Positions 39,878-52,885 are shown, counted from the stretch's first letter. The stretch: DNA of 64,000 bases from Benincasa hispida (GCF_009727055.1 NC_052359.1:57444912-57508911); one strand, 5' to 3'. Notes: generated by a model from the sequence alone, not told the origin. Numbers and translations: made by a program.

Positions 39878-41766
39878 TTTATTGAGTATATTTTATACCC
39901 TAGTTTATTGTATTATATTTGATACTACACATCTCACTCGCTTTTGGACAAGTAGGAGATTCTTAGATTTAATGTCATTCGTATATCTTGTAATTTGTAT
40001 TTTGAAAGAACAAATTATTTATTTATTAAAATAAGAGGTATTTTATTTGATATTTAAACTGCATTAAGTCAATCCAATAAATTAAAACCAAGGTTATATG
40101 ATATCATTTGAACATGTGGTAGACATAAAAGTGGTTTATGTTCAAGTTATAACTTAAAAGGTTTGCAGTAAATGGATAAGATTGGGTGTCTTGTCCTAAT
40201 AACACTGTGGATATGACTTACTTTGTAATTATTACATGAATTATAAATGTTACATAAAATATGAGCGATATTATTCATGTGGGGATATGTGAGTGGGGTA
40301 TCCCATATAAAGAGTTTATACAAGACTGGACTATGAAATGATTGGTTTCTCTTTATAACACCATTACTTGAAGAAACCAATATTCCACTATAATGATCAT
40401 AGGCGACTTGATCTTAATCCTGAGTGAATTGTGAACTTTTGTTTACGAGGGCAATCCTTTGATCTGTATGGATAAGAGTGACCGTATTAGCCGACTTTAC
40501 AAGCCTACCATTCTGGGGATTTGTCTAAGTAGGGAGTTAGAAACACGTCTACACAAGAAGGAATTTACTCTTTCTCGATCATAGAGAAAATAGATAAATT
40601 GCTCTCTTAATAGCTGCTTCCAGGTCTTGAACAATGAGGCCTCAACCTCTCATTAGCCTGAGATGTGTTAGTTTATAGTTAGACTATAAACTATTTGTTC
40701 ATTAGAGGAATCAGTGGTACTTAAGGAGTTAGATGTAACTACATGGGAAAAACGACATTTTGACCAATTGTAGTTATGAACAATTTGTGAAGGGTCGACT
40801 CACTATTGATTGGTTATATTCATGGTCACAGAAATACATCTGCAGTGCGGAGAGTGTAGCTATCGATCTTTAATGGAATGCTAGTAGTTAATGAATATTG
40901 ATTGATTTAATTAAAAAAGTTTAATCAAATTAATCTCATAGCACTAGAACTTCTAATCTATGGGTCCATGAGGTCCCTTTATTAAGTCGTTAAGAGTAGT
41001 AAAAATGAATAATTTGAATTGTTTAAATTAATTAAAGGAATTTTATATCAATATGATTAATATAAAGTACAGTGAATTCTGATAAATATGATCTATAATC
41101 CAAACTATATTATAAGAGAGATGTATTTGAATGAGATTCAAATATTAAATTTATATGATTTGGATTTATAAAGAGATATATGCATAAAAATATGTGATCT
41201 TTGTATGTTAATTATTTATTAAATTTGATTTAATGTACAATTATTTAATTTGTATGCTAATTAATTAAATAATTAGCTAAAAGGAGGAAAAGTAAAAAAA
41301 AATTAGAGAAGGGGTTACTTTCTCTCCCTATAAATATACTATCATAACCATTTTTAGGGTAAGGTTTGTTTTTGTGAAAAATGACCTCGTCTCCACTCTT
41401 TTTCTCTAATATCTCTTCTCCAAAAGAATTTCTCTCTAAAAATTCCTCCATCAAAAGGTCTTGGAGTCTACATTTCCAATCATTTTTTGATTCTAAGAGA
41501 ATAACAAGATAGCCTTAGAGGTGATGTTCTTGTTCGTTGAGAAGTTCGAGATTGTTCATGACATTTGGAGGGGAAAACGTGGAGAAGGGAAAGAATCCAC
41601 AAGGTTCATTTCTTCCCTTCTTCTTCATTAGAAGCATGCTTAGTCCTTTTTGTATGTTTATCCTTTGAATATTTTCATAACTTCACCGATTTTAGTTTCT
41701 CACAAAATCGTTTTTCAAAATTGTAAAGTGATCACACGCTTCCATCGGAATTAGATTCCCTTCTCA
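39878..41766 (+). repeat. 3' LTR, about 1.9 kb
   Basis: Starts next to the purine tract with a mutated end (TTTATTGAGTATATTTTATACC) and ends near CCCTTCTCA. Carries ACACAAGAAGGAATTTACTC and AGATAAATTGCTCTCTTAA, which also appear (on -) in the tandem units at 60579-64000, so these LTRs are relatives. Confidence 0.75.
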
Positions 41767-42393
41767 TAACGCATACTCATATAATTAAAATTTAATCCAT
41801 TTCAACCTAGAGCATAAGTAACATATATCTTAATCATAAAAATCTCTTGCAAGACTCAATATCCTTTTGCTCAAATTTTTCATAAAAATTAAAAGGATAA
41901 AACAAAACATCTAATTTACCATAAAAGTCAAATAATAAGCAATATAGATAAATGCCAAATAAATAGATATACAATTACTTCTCATGGCATTAAATCAAAT
42001 AGGAATGCAAAAAATTAAATTCAAACCTTTTGAACTCCTTCTAGGTATATGATTTCCATAAAATATACCAATATCATAATTATCTCAATAATTCAAAAAA
42101 TAAAAGTTAACGGATATGCAATTTTCTTTGTTGGATTCAAGCAAGCTTTTTAGTTGCTCAAATTTGATTTAGTTTCACAATATTGAAGTCCAAGCAACCA
42201 ATTGCTTCTCGAGGTCACACCTACAAAAAAAAAAAAAACTCAACCAAAAGATTTTGATACGCATTTCTTGGGTATTCATTGTTAGTGAGCAAAAGACTTG
42301 AAATAAAGTCACATTAGGCAAAAATTTATTTTTGACTAATTTATTTTGCACCTTATTTCTATTCAAGCAATTCTTGTCAGGAGCATTTTTCAG
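41767..42393. other. Spacer between two LTR elements
   Basis: AT-rich, with a poly-A run at 42226-42238; no gene recognised. Confidence 0.4.
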
Positions 42394-43626
42394 TGTTGGC
42401 TCGATATGGCAACCCTAGAGGGGGTGAGTTTAATTAAACTTTTATAAAAAGTGTGATAATTTAATTCTATCAAATTTTAGCAAATAAATAAGAAACAAAC
42501 TAAAACATACAATAAATTGCTTAAATTAATTGCAAAAATAAAAAGGAAGGAGTTAGAGAAGAAGCACCCGTAATTTTTATAGTGGTTTGGTCAAACTCGA
42601 CCTACTCCACTCCCAAGCACCTCTTGGGAATTTGAGGAAAGATTTTCCGACTTCTTCCACGGATTAAAGCCCAACCGTTATCAACACCGCTTCTTTTACG
42701 GGTTCAAGAGCAAACCTAATCCTTTCCACGGTTTAGGATAAAACCGTTACAAATGTTGGAATTTTTGAAGAACACAATACAACTCTCACTAGAGTGAATT
42801 TACAAGTTTAAGCACTCAACAAATTTATCCTCATAATACAATAACAGTTTCTCAAGAATAAGATGAAAAGAAAAAAAAATTGGGAGCTTAGATAGCAACA
42901 ATGGAACTTTTGAGTTTTGGAGGATTATGAAATGTAAATTTATTAGTTCAAAATTTGGAGAGGAAGATGGTTTATAAAGAGATGGAAAGAGAAAAAATTA
43001 AATTTAAATTGGACCATTAGATTTGTGTTAAAAAAAAATGAAGGGTGGACATTAAAAGAAATTAAAAGAAAAATAAGAAGATAAAATATATAATAATAAT
43101 GAATATATATATATATATTCAAATTCTGAAATTTTTCAAAACGGTAAAAAATAATAATAATAATAATAATAAAAGTTACGTTAAAAAAAAGTTGAAGAAA
43201 AAAATATATATTAAAAAAAAGCTTCCAACGGCAGGAGCATTTAATGCTTTCTGGATTTTTTTTTTTTATTTCAAAGAAATCGTTTGACACATTATAATAT
43301 ATATATTATATTAAATAACCAAAAGCCACATGTCACTCTCTCAAAGCTCCACGTGTCATCTCCGGATTGGTCATTGATGTTGACTCAGTCGCCACGTCAT
43401 CGCCACGGTATTTTTCGATAAAACTTGTTTTGGTCATAAACTTCTTGCGTTTAGCTCTGATTTGAGTGATTCAAGAGGTGTTGAATCCTTATTCCGAGCT
43501 CTATGCTATAGACATATTAAAATACTAAATTTTTAGTAATTAAAAATTGAGTTTGTTATCATCAAAACATTGATTAATTAATTAATTAAAATTAATTAAT
43601 TTGAGATTAAAGGCCAAAAAGCAACA
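42394..43626 (-). repeat. 3' LTR of the SIRE-like element
   Basis: Runs TGTTGGCTCGATATGGC...AAAAGCAACA on +. Shares GATATGGCAACCCTAGAGG, GTGTGATAATTTAATTC, AACTCGACCTACTC, CACGGATTA.AGCCCAACCG and TGATTTGAGTGATTCAA with the other LTR. Contains a (AAT)n run near 43150. Confidence 0.85.
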
Positions 43627-44009
43627 ATCTCCCCTTTTTAATGATGAAAACCATTCAAGAAAAATAGCTTGAAATATATGTAAACCATATGTAGCAATAT
43701 AATAAAATTCATAATATCACCCTAAAGATCATTCTTGAAATTCACTCAAAAAATAAATTCTCCCCCTAATTAATACAATCAAAATCATACAAATTTATAA
43801 TAATTTTTCTTAAACTTTTCCCCTTCGGAATCATCAAAAATAATAATTAAGAAAAATTTAAAACTACATAAATGTTCCCTTAAAAATATGAACATAAATT
43901 TAGCAACACTCCCCCTAAGAATATTAACACATGCTTTCCATATCTCCCCCTATCAAATAAAAAAAATGCCTTTTAAAAGATTTAACAAGTAAAATTATAA
44001 TCAAGAGGC

Positions 44010-46560
44010 ATCACAATGAATATACCGAGCTCAAACCTATTTTTGCAAAAGTTTGCTTCATTCAAAGGCTTGGTAAAAATATTCGGTAATTGATTATTAG
44101 AGCCTACAAATTCAAGAGTAATATTATCATTTTGCACATGCTCTCTAATAAAGTGATGCCTAATATCAATATGCCTAGTCTTAGAATGATGTATAGGATT
44201 TTAGTCAAATTAATAGCACTAGTATTATCGTAAAATATAGGCACATTATCAAATTTTAATCCAAAATCAAAAAGAGTTGTGTTCATCCAAAGAATTTGAG
44301 CACACAACTAGCAACTGCAATATATTCCGCTTCGGTAATGGATAAGGCAACCGAATTTTGCTTTTTACTAAACCAAGAAACTACCAAGAAATTGACAAGT
44401 CCATTAGTACTCTTACGGTCAAGTAAACTACCCGCAAAATCCGCATCGGAATATCCTACCAAATTAAATTCAACATTTCTAGATACCATAAGCCTAATCA
44501 ATAGTACAAAGCAAATATTTAAAAATTCTTTTAACGGCATGTAAATGTGATTCCTTAGGACAAGATTGAAATCTAGCACAAAGACATACACTAAACATAA
44601 TATCGGGTCTACTAACGGTTAAATAAAGTAAAGATCTAATCATAACTCTATAAGTTTTTATATCCACACACTTATCTTTTTCATCCTTGTCAAGCTTAGT
44701 GGATCTGCTCATAGGAGTTTTTGCAATTTTACCTTCATTGAATTTGAACCTTTTGAGCAAATCCCTTGTGTATTTTTCTTGACTTATGAAATACCATCAT
44801 TGAGTTGTTTGATTTGGAGTCTAAGGAAGAAGCTAAGTTCTCCTATCATACTCACTCAAATTCACTATGCATATACTTAGAAAATTCTTCATACAAAGAT
44901 GGATTAGTAGAACCAAAAATATATCATCCACATATATTTGTACTAAAAGCATATCATTTTCTTTAGCCTTAATAAAAAGAGTAGTTCAATTTTACCTATT
45001 TTAAATCCATTCTCAAGCAAGAAATTACTAAGTCTATCATACCAAGCTCTTGGAGCTTGTTTTAAGCCATAAAGAGCCTTTTTTAACTTATAGACATGAT
45101 TAGAAAAATCAAAACTTTCAAACCCCGGAGGTTGTTCTACATAAAATTTCTCCATGATATAACCATTTAAAAATGCACTTTTCACATCGATTTGATACAG
45201 AATGAAATTCTTATAAGAAGCAAAACCAAGCAACATTCTAATAGCTTCTAATCTAGCAACGGGTGCCAAAGTTTCTTCATAATCTATTCCTTCCTCTTGA
45301 CAATAACCTTGAGCTACAAGTCTAGCTTTTTTTCAAATGATATTTCCATTTTCATCCATTTTATTTCTAAAGATTAATTTATTCCAATTATAGAAGCATG
45401 AGAGGGCCTAGGGACTAACTCAACTTTATTCCTTTCAAATTGATTTAATTCTTCTTGCATAGCTAAAATCCAAAATTCATCATTTTTCGGCATCTCTAAA
45501 AACTTTTTGGTTTAATTTGAGAACAAAGACAAGATTATTAAACATATTAAGAGGAAACGAGTTTTCACACCTTGTTCGGGATCATCAAGAATTAATTCTT
45601 TGAGATGGGAAGGAGCATACCTCCACTCTTTAGGCATGGAAGAAGAACCAACTTCGTTCTTTTGATTAAGCTCACCTCTTGCTTACTTGAAACAATTTCT
45701 TTGTCTTTGTTACTAACAAGTAAATCTTGAAAATTTCCTTCTACATCACTATAAATAGGCTCATTAGAATACATTGCAAGATTTATCAAATACTACATAC
45801 ATAGATTCCTCAACTACTAAAGTTTCTTTATTGAAAATTCTATAAGCTTAACTAGTAGAGGAATAGCCAAGGAAAATACCAATCCGTCTTAGAATCAAAT
45901 TTTCCAAGTTTTTATTTGTTATTCAAAATAAAATATTTGCAACAAAAAAAACTTTGAAATACCTATATTTGTAATTTTGTTATGCCAAAGTTCATAAGAA
46001 GTTTTATCCAAAGAGGTCTAATTAAAACTCTATTTAAAACATAACAAAGCGGTGTTAACGGCTTCTGCCCAAAAGTATGTAGGTAAATCATACTCATGCA
46101 ACATTGATCTAGCAAATTCTTGCAAAATACGATTTTTCCTTTCAACTAACCATTTTGTTGAGGAGTTCTTGGAGCGGAGAAATTATGAGAAAAACCATTT
46201 TCTTCACAAAAATTTTCAAAAATATTGCTATCAAATTCTCCTCCATGATCACTCATAATTTTAGAAATCAAAACCTTTTTCATTTTGAACTATTTTTGCA
46301 AAACTAGAAAAGCTTTTCAAAGCATCATCCTTATGTTTTAGCATCAAAAACTCAAGTAAATCTTGAAAAAATCATCAACTATCACAAATGCATAGTATTT
46401 TCCTCCAAAACTAACAATTCTTGAAGGTCCAAATAAGTTCATGTGTAATAGTTGAAGGGGTCTAGTTGTAGAGATCGCATTATTAGATTTGAAAGAGGAC
46501 TTAGTTTGCTTACCTATTTGACAAGCATCACAAACTTTGTTCTTTTTCAAATTTAAATTT
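44010..46560 (-). pseudogene. SIRE-like pol remnant: integrase, RT, RNase H
   Basis: On -: integrase core starts CDACQIGKQTKSSF, with PLQLLHMNLFGPSR and FVIVDDF at 46550-46344. RT at 45269-44943 has VARLEAIRMLLGFASYKN, QIDVKSAFLNG and KALYGLKQAPRAWYDRL. Then VSRPDIMFSVCLCARFQS near 44600, and RNase H with GYSDADFAGSLLDRKST and LSITEAEYIAVASC at 44460-44310. It closes LPNIFTKPLNEANF at about 44090-44050. Frameshifts and stops separate the blocks, including 45270-45900. Confidence 0.88.
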
Positions 46561-46803
46561 GGGAAGATCTTTAATCAAAGAATTCTTGGAAATATTTGAA
46601 ATTAAGTGCATGCTAGCATGTCCTAGTCTTCTATGTCATAACCAAGAATCATTATGCACAGCCGATAAACATTTATCATAATAAGACAATTATTCAAATC
46701 AATAGTATATACATTTCATCTCTATTTCCAACAAATATACATTTTCTATCACTAGCATTTTCAATGGTGCAATTCTATATTCAAACACAACTCTAAGCCT
46801 TTA

Positions 46804-47004
46804 TCACACTTGACTAATACTAAGTAAATCATGCTTCAAACCATCAACAAAAAGTACTTTTTCAATTAAAATAGAAGATTCATTACCTATACTACATTTA
46901 CTAATTATTTTACCTTTCTTGTTGTCACCAAAAGTTACAAGACCTCTATCCTTTTTGGAGAGAGAGACACACTTGGATGGGTCTCCCGTCATGTACCTCG
47001 ACAA
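46804..47004 (-). pseudogene. Protease-downstream / GAG-pre-integrase segment
   Basis: Reads SRYMTGDPSKCVSLSKKDRG, then VTFGDNKKGKI and LFVDGLKHDLLSISQV, the canonical copia block between aspartic protease and integrase. The upstream protease catalytic motif was not clearly seen. Confidence 0.8.
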
Positions 47005-47097
47005 GCACTACCCTCAAGTATCACTTGTTTTTTCTTAGAGGCTTTCAAACAAACCTACATACACAAATGTTCAAGTTTGATTCTTTGGTACCCACAC

Positions 47098-48960
47098 TTA
47101 TTTGGGTCCTAGATGGTTAGCATTGACAAACTTGGGAATCCATTTCATTTTTGTATAGACATTTAAGGCATTGGATTTAGACAAGTAACAAGAATAAGTT
47201 GTATGTCCAAACTTGCCACATGAGAAACAAACAACATTATGCAAAGATTTATCTCTTACAACAAATTTATGCACTCTACTTTTCTTGGAGAAATTATTCC
47301 TTGGAGCATTGTGAACTTTGCCTTTGAGAAAAATTTTCTTCTTGGAGAAGTAAGTATGAGCATATTTCAATTTAAAACACTTAGGTCTAATTGACCTTCA
47401 ACACCACAATAATGATATATAGGCACAAAGTTAGATTTAACATGCTTAGACACAACCTTAGGCATATTATGAGATGCTTTAACAAAGATAGTTTTAGAAC
47501 TTGAAGGAGTAGAAGATTCATCAATATAGCCTAAACCTCTTTTATCACCAAAAGACTTATCTGCTTCAATTATCTTGTCTAATCTTTGAGCACTTATTGT
47601 TAAATTTTTAATAGATTCTTTAGCCTTATCAAGTTCTTGCAAAGCACTAAATTCCTTTTCTTTGAGTAATTTAATCAAATTATCTTTTTCACAACTATCA
47701 TGCTCAAAAAATTTAACTTTGTCAAGTAAGACATTTTTCTCATCACAATCAAAAGCATGCTTGTCAAAAGAGATATTCATTTCATCAATATGCATAGCAT
47801 CATGCTCATTCTCTTTTAAGCATGTAATTTCTTCAAGTAAAGACTTATTTTTACTAGATAAAAAATTGTATTTCTTTTTAAGCACAACATACTTAAAAAT
47901 AAGTTTTTCTAAATCATTTTGCATATTTTCAAAAGCTTCAAACAATTCATTATAAGAAAAAGGTTCTAGAGTTACCTCATCATTTTTTTCATCCTCTTTG
48001 TCACTATGAGCTATGAAGCAAAAATTGGCTACTTCATTATCACTTTCACTTTCGCTTTCATCGCTATCATCCCAAGTAGCTTTCATTGCTTTCTTCTTGG
48101 ATTTCTTGAATGATTTGAGAAGAGGATAATCGATTCTAATATGACTCGACTTCTTGCATTCATAGCATATTACCTCATCCTTTTTGCTCTTTTTGGTTGG
48201 AGAGATGCTTCTCGAATTGCTTTTTTCTCTTGATGAAGTTCTTATAGTTACGTGAAAGATAGGCAACATCATCTTCATCAAGGTCATCTTCATCTTGGGA
48301 GTCAACTTCTAAAGAGATGGTCTTTAAAGCTATACTCTTTTCTTTCTTTTTCTTTTCATCCTCCATGTTCTTCTTGATTTTTATCTCGTGCGTCAACAAC
48401 GAGCCAATGAGTTCATCAATAGAGAGAGATTTGAGATCCTTTGCCTCTTGAATGGCGGTGACTTTAGGCTCCTACTGTTTAGTCAAAGACCATAATAGCT
48501 TCTTTATCTTCTCAAGATTTGAGTACTTTTTCCCAAGTCCTTCTAAGGCATTGACAATATTAGTAAATCTAATAAACATATTAGAAATAGCTTCATTTTC
48601 ATCAATTTTAAACATTTCATATAGATGAACTAACATGTCAATCTTTGTTTCTTTTACTTAACTAGTTTCTTCATGAGTAATTTCTAATCTATCCCATATC
48701 TCTTTAGTGGTTTTGCAAATAGACACACTATTATACTCAACTTCATTCAAAACACAAAATAAGCAATTAATAGCTTTGACATTTAAAGAGCATGCTTTCT
48801 TTTCAGTTATTGACCATTATTCCCTAGGTTTTATAGTGCTAACACTATCAACATCTTTTGTTGGAATTTTAAAACCTTCCTCAACAATATCCCATAAATC
48901 ATAATCAATAGAAAGCAAGAAAAATCTCATTCTATTTTTTCAATAACTATAATTATATGA
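47098..48960 (-). pseudogene. SIRE-like gag with zinc knuckle(s)
   Basis: On -, starting near 48945 with RMRFFLLSIDYDLWDIVEEG (UBN2-type gag), through KACSLNVKAINC and SIDELIGSLLTHEIKIKKN (48440-48370). Then come an acidic Lys/Glu/Asp-rich stretch (EVDSQDEDDLDEDDVAYLSR), a first zinc knuckle ECKKSSHIRIDYP (decayed CCHC), a long heptad-like charged helix (48010-47550) and a second knuckle VCFSCGKFGHTTYSC at about 47220. Stops such as those near 48478 and 48660 break it. The extended charged region after the first knuckle is characteristic of SIRE-type gag. Confidence 0.85.
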
Positions 48961-49092
48961 TTAAAGAAATGAGGCTTTGTAATAGATTGACTATCGGTAA
49001 AAGGATAAAACCTAAAGTTGCCATAGCTAAAAACAATTAAGTTTTATCAAGAAATAAATATTTCAAGAGGAGCAACCCACTCTGATACCAAT

Positions 49093-52000
49093 TGTTGGAT
49101 CGATATGGCAACCCTAGAGGGGTGAATAGGTTTTAATTAAACATTTTTTAAAAAATTAACCCAATTAAACTAATTAATACATTTTTTATAAATAATAAGA
49201 AAAATTCAATTTATGCAACAAATAAGATGACAAAAAGTGTGATAATTTAATTCTATCAAATTTTAGCAAATAAATAAGAACAAACTAAAACATACAATAA
49301 ATTGATTAAATTAATTGCAAAAATAAAAAGGAAGGCGTTAGAGAAGAAGACACCGTAATTTTTATAGTGGTTCGGTTAAACTCGACCTACTCTACTCCCT
49401 AAGCGCATTTTGGAAATTTGAATAAAATCTTTCCGACTCCTTCCACGGATTAGAGCCCAACCGTTACACCACCGCTCATTTTTAAAGGTGCTAGAATTTT
49501 ACCCATTACTTCTTTGGTTAGGCCAACATTCTATTGCACAATATTTTATTTTGAATGACGGAGACAAGAAATCAATGAAGCACTCAAGCGTGGGGATATA
49601 TATACAGAATATGCCCTAAAGAAACTGCAGAGGTAGGAAAAACGGGCATCGATACATACAGTGATATCCATTGACATGGAAAGTCAAACTTTTGAAGTAC
49701 AAACTGGTATAAGTAAGATTTGTCCCTGTAAAGGACAGCACACCTAAGTTTTAAGTTTGAAAGAAGGGACATGTTCTTGCAATAAGTAGTAATCATTCAA
49801 GATTCCATGCTCTCATATAATTGCAGTTTGTAATTACATGCATATGATATACCTACCACTTATTGATGAATGTTACAAATTGTCCAATTTCAAGTGTTGT
49901 TACGAATGTCGTTTCCATCCAATTCAATACCCAGATTATTGGCCAGAATTATCATTTACAGAAGTTCGTCCAAATGTGGACTTACTTAGAGAACAAGGTC
50001 GGCCAAAAAGTACGCGAATTCATAATGAAATGGATTGGAGAGAAGCAAGCCAAAAGGTACGATGTACAATTTGTAAAAGAGAAGGACATAATAGACGCAC
50101 TTGTTCACATTTGTCCACACCATACACTTAGTGTTTCGTCGTCTTTGGGTCATTAGGACTTTGATTTTTATTTTTTTTACTTGTATTCTTTATTTCATGT
50201 ATTTGTATTCTTTATGTAAATAATAAATTTTCATGTAATTGTATATTTCAGGTATTTGTATTATTTATGTATTTATAATGAATTTATTTAATAAACTTAT
50301 TTTATGTAATTGTGTTTTCTTATATACTTTTTATGTATCTTTTATGTTATCGATTCTATTATGTAATATAATTTGAACGAGTCTAGTCCTTCTGATCCTG
50401 TCCAATTGTACCAACAAAACACGCATCGTTCACAGGCAGTATAGGATAGTTCGTCCACTACAGTGTTGAGTTGTTGGAGGAGGGAGAATTAACAGATGGG
50501 CGTTGAATCCATGCAGAGTATTTATCCTACTGGCATGGACAACGTGATCGTTGTGCACAGGGAGAATTAACAGACAGGCCAGCTGTATCAGACGACTATT
50601 TTTTCTGGTACAATTCGATTACGAGTCGATTTATCTTTCCAGACGGCGCTTACTATTACTGTATAGTAAGATATTTCAAATTCGACATTTTCCATATATA
50701 TAATATGAATATTGTTTAATATATTTTTTTTATTCTACAGAATAATTTTATAGGCGAAGTTCAACAATATTCAGTGCAGAACAACCTTCCAAAATTGGAT
50801 TCAATGTGTCAGCAAATATTGATGAACGTAGAAAGTATTATTCAACAAACAAGATGACTCAATGTTGCTGACACCGATCGAAGACGTATTCGTCATAGAC
50901 GAGCGCGACAACGGGGTGAACCTAATTTAGAGGGACACGAAGACACCTCCATGAGGAGTAAGGGCCAAGTGGAGTTGTTTTTAAATCCCACATTGTATCA
51001 TTTTCAAATTGCAAATCTCAAAAGAACTAATTGTAAATATTATTTGATATCAATAGAGTCAAAAGTACAAATTTATGTCCGTTGAGTTATACTAATTTTA
51101 GAATTGTTTGTCCAACACATAAATTAGAATATTTGGATTACATTTATTCATGAATTTTAGTTTTGTAAGTCAAATATAATTTTGTGTTTTACTTAAACTA
51201 GTAATTTGAAATAATAGAAGTACAAAATATTCAAAACTCATCTCAAAGATTGTACATTCAAATATTTACAAATTTCAAGCTTGTAAATTATGCAAACCTT
51301 CTAAAACTCATTCTTCTAAATAATACAAACATAAATCATAAGAATCTAAGGGCTTCCCAATTCCAAAGTAATTTTTATAGTTTTAAACAAAAAAAATTTA
51401 TAAGTGAAGGTATACGATTTCACACCCTAAATCTGTCAATACTTTTCCAAAACACCTATTTTTGAAAAAATTTCCCCATTAACCCTATTTTTGTCATTAT
51501 TTATTAAAAAATATTATTTAAAAAAATTAATGAAAAAGTGTTCAAATTTGGAGAGAAGATGAGTTTAAATCGAGAGAAGTAGATGAAAACTAACTTCAGT
51601 TTGGACCATTATTGGACGTTAGCAAAAGAAAATTGAATGGTAGATATTTGAACTCAGCTAGTTGTTAGACACAAACATAAAATAATATAATAATATATAA
51701 TTTTTATAAAAATAATTTCTTTTAAAAACCAACAATAAAAACAAAAGTCCACTATATGTCTTAGACACAAACATAAAATAATATTAAAATTATTTTCTTT
51801 TTAAATTCAATATTTTTAAACTAATCTAAAAATAAAAACCCCACCATGTGTCACTCTTCCATTGCTCCAAGTGGCACATTTCAATTGGTCCACTTTTATG
51901 AGAAAATTTTTGCTACGTCATTAGCTTGGGATTTTTCGTTACGCTGGTTTCGGTCATGTCTTCTTTGTTTATACTCTGATTTGAGTGATTCAAATTGTGT

Positions 52001-52147
52001 TGGAATTATTATTTCGAGTTTTACACAATAGACACTTTAAAATACTAAAATTATTAGTGAATAAAAGTAAGTTTGTTATTATCAAAATATTAATTGATTA
52101 ATTACTTAAAATTAATTAATTTGAGATTAAGGACAAAAAAGCTAACA
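49093..52147 (-). repeat. 5' LTR of the SIRE-like element, interrupted
   Basis: 49093-49486 aligns with the start of the 42394 LTR and about 51540-52147 with its remainder (ends AAAAAAGCTAACA). The ~2 kb between is unrelated and contains Mutator-like transposase sequence. It is more diverged from the 3' LTR in the second half. Confidence 0.75.
49487..50960 (+). pseudogene. Mutator-like (MULE) transposase remnant with SWIM and CCHC fingers plus PMD-like tail
   Basis: A single + frame, broken by five stops, runs 49495-50131. It includes LVRPTFYCTIFYFE, YTEYALKKLQR, SIDMESQTFEVQTG and the SWIM finger CSC...IPCSHIIAVCNYM (49772-49840). It then reads YWPELSFTEVRPNVD, GRPKSTRIHNEMDW and the CCHC knuckle CTICKREGHNRRTC (50072-50113). 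Downstream, 50440-50960 holds fragments such as DRPAVSDDYF, AYYYCI and NNFIGEVQQYSVQNNLPKLD, like the C-terminal plant mobile domain region found in some MULEs and MAIN-like genes. It sits inside the 5' LTR of the SIRE-like element. No MULE terminal inverted repeats were identified. Confidence 0.8.
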
Positions 52148-52490
52148 AAGTGCGCTATATAAACTCTCTAATCCTATAGGCATTATTCTGTAGATTCTGT
52201 ATTTTCTATAACATTCTCTATAACGAAATTGTTCTTCCTTTATCCCATGAATGTAGCTAACATATTATTAGTGAATCATGTAAATCTGTGTGTCGATCTT
52301 CTCTATTTTATGTTCTTTGTATTCTTTAATTGTTGATTTTCTAACAAACTAGTATCAGAGTCTAATCATTAGGGTTTCAAAATTTTGCATATGTTTGACA
52401 ATTAAAGACATCTGGTGTGAATGTAAAATCGAAAAATTCACCGGGAAGAACAATTTCGGTCTATGGCAAATCAAAATGTGATCTTTGCTG
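52148..52490 (+). mobile_element. Copia 5' LTR tail, primer-binding site and gag start (plus strand)
   Basis: An LTR end TTTTCTAACA at 52337-52346 is followed by AGTATCAGAGTC (52351-52362), an initiator tRNA-Met primer site. After about 80 bp comes gag-like KIEKFTGKNNFGLWQIKM (52426-52480), then a stop. The rest of the element is missing or unrecognisable. It directly abuts the SIRE-like 5' LTR, so one may have inserted in the other. Confidence 0.75.
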
Positions 52491-52729
52491 AAGTAGCAGG
52501 GGCCGTGGGCACCGCTTGTACCAGACCTATCGCCATCTGCCTTTTGTTCGTGGATGTTGTATATCAGAATCGTTCGTGGGTCTTCGATCAGCCTTGCGAA
52601 ACCGCTGCCCTTGCCTTCACACTATTCTATCAACCCATAGAGATCTGGCCCCATTCATGGGTTTGTATGTGGTCCGTGATAAATGGTTTTTCTTGTCCGC
52701 CTTTTATGTGGGTTTCATGAGATAATTTC

Positions 52730-52885
52730 AGTTCAGGTAGATCAATTCGATTCAGTCAGTCCGATCTGTTTCAGTTATGTTAGACCAATTTGGTTTTGGT
52801 TTGGTCTGATTTGATTTGATTTGGTTTGGTTCAATTCTGTTTGGTTCACTCAGTTTGGTTTGATTCAAGTTGGTTCAATTTGGTT
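52730..52885. repeat. GGTTTGGTTTGATTT-type low-complexity tract
   Basis: About 150 bp of T/G-rich near-repeats of TTTGGTTTGATT / CAATTTGGTT. Satellite-like but irregular. Confidence 0.6.

Larger units (their letters stand above)
36965..41766 (+). mobile_element. Plus-strand Ty1/copia element with internal deletion
   Basis: Direct LTR copies at 36965-37920 (5'-truncated) and about 39878-41766. A purine tract GGGCAAGTGGGAGAT (39863-39877) lies before the 3' LTR. Pol remnants on + between them read in standard copia order, but gag, protease and the integrase catalytic core are absent: the 5' LTR joins directly to the integrase C-terminal segment at about 37921. The coding style resembles the Tork/Tnt1-like group, which is an inference. 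Confidence 0.8.
42394..52147 (-). mobile_element. SIRE-like Ty1/copia retrotransposon, minus strand, decayed
   Basis: LTRs at 42394-43626 (3') and 49093-52147 (5', enlarged by a Mutator-like insertion). The primer-binding site TGGTATCAGAGTG lies at 49090-49078 on -, directly after the 5' LTR. The purine tract AAAAAGGGGAGAT at 43639-43627 abuts the 3' LTR. The internal domain of about 5.4 kb carries gag, zinc knuckle, pre-integrase, integrase, RT and RNase H in copia order. The long acidic gag with DNEVANFCFIAHSD suggests the SIRE/Maximus lineage. Many stops and frameshifts. The flanking 5-mers TTCAG and AAGTG do not match. Confidence 0.88.

Noticed and set aside
43099..43290. Opposing lysine-rich and Ile/Phe/Asn-rich frames
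   Set aside because: Produced by AAT and poly-A repeats within an LTR.
47662..47955. 97-codon + frame in the SIRE-like gag
   Set aside because: Antisense shadow of the charged gag helix on -.
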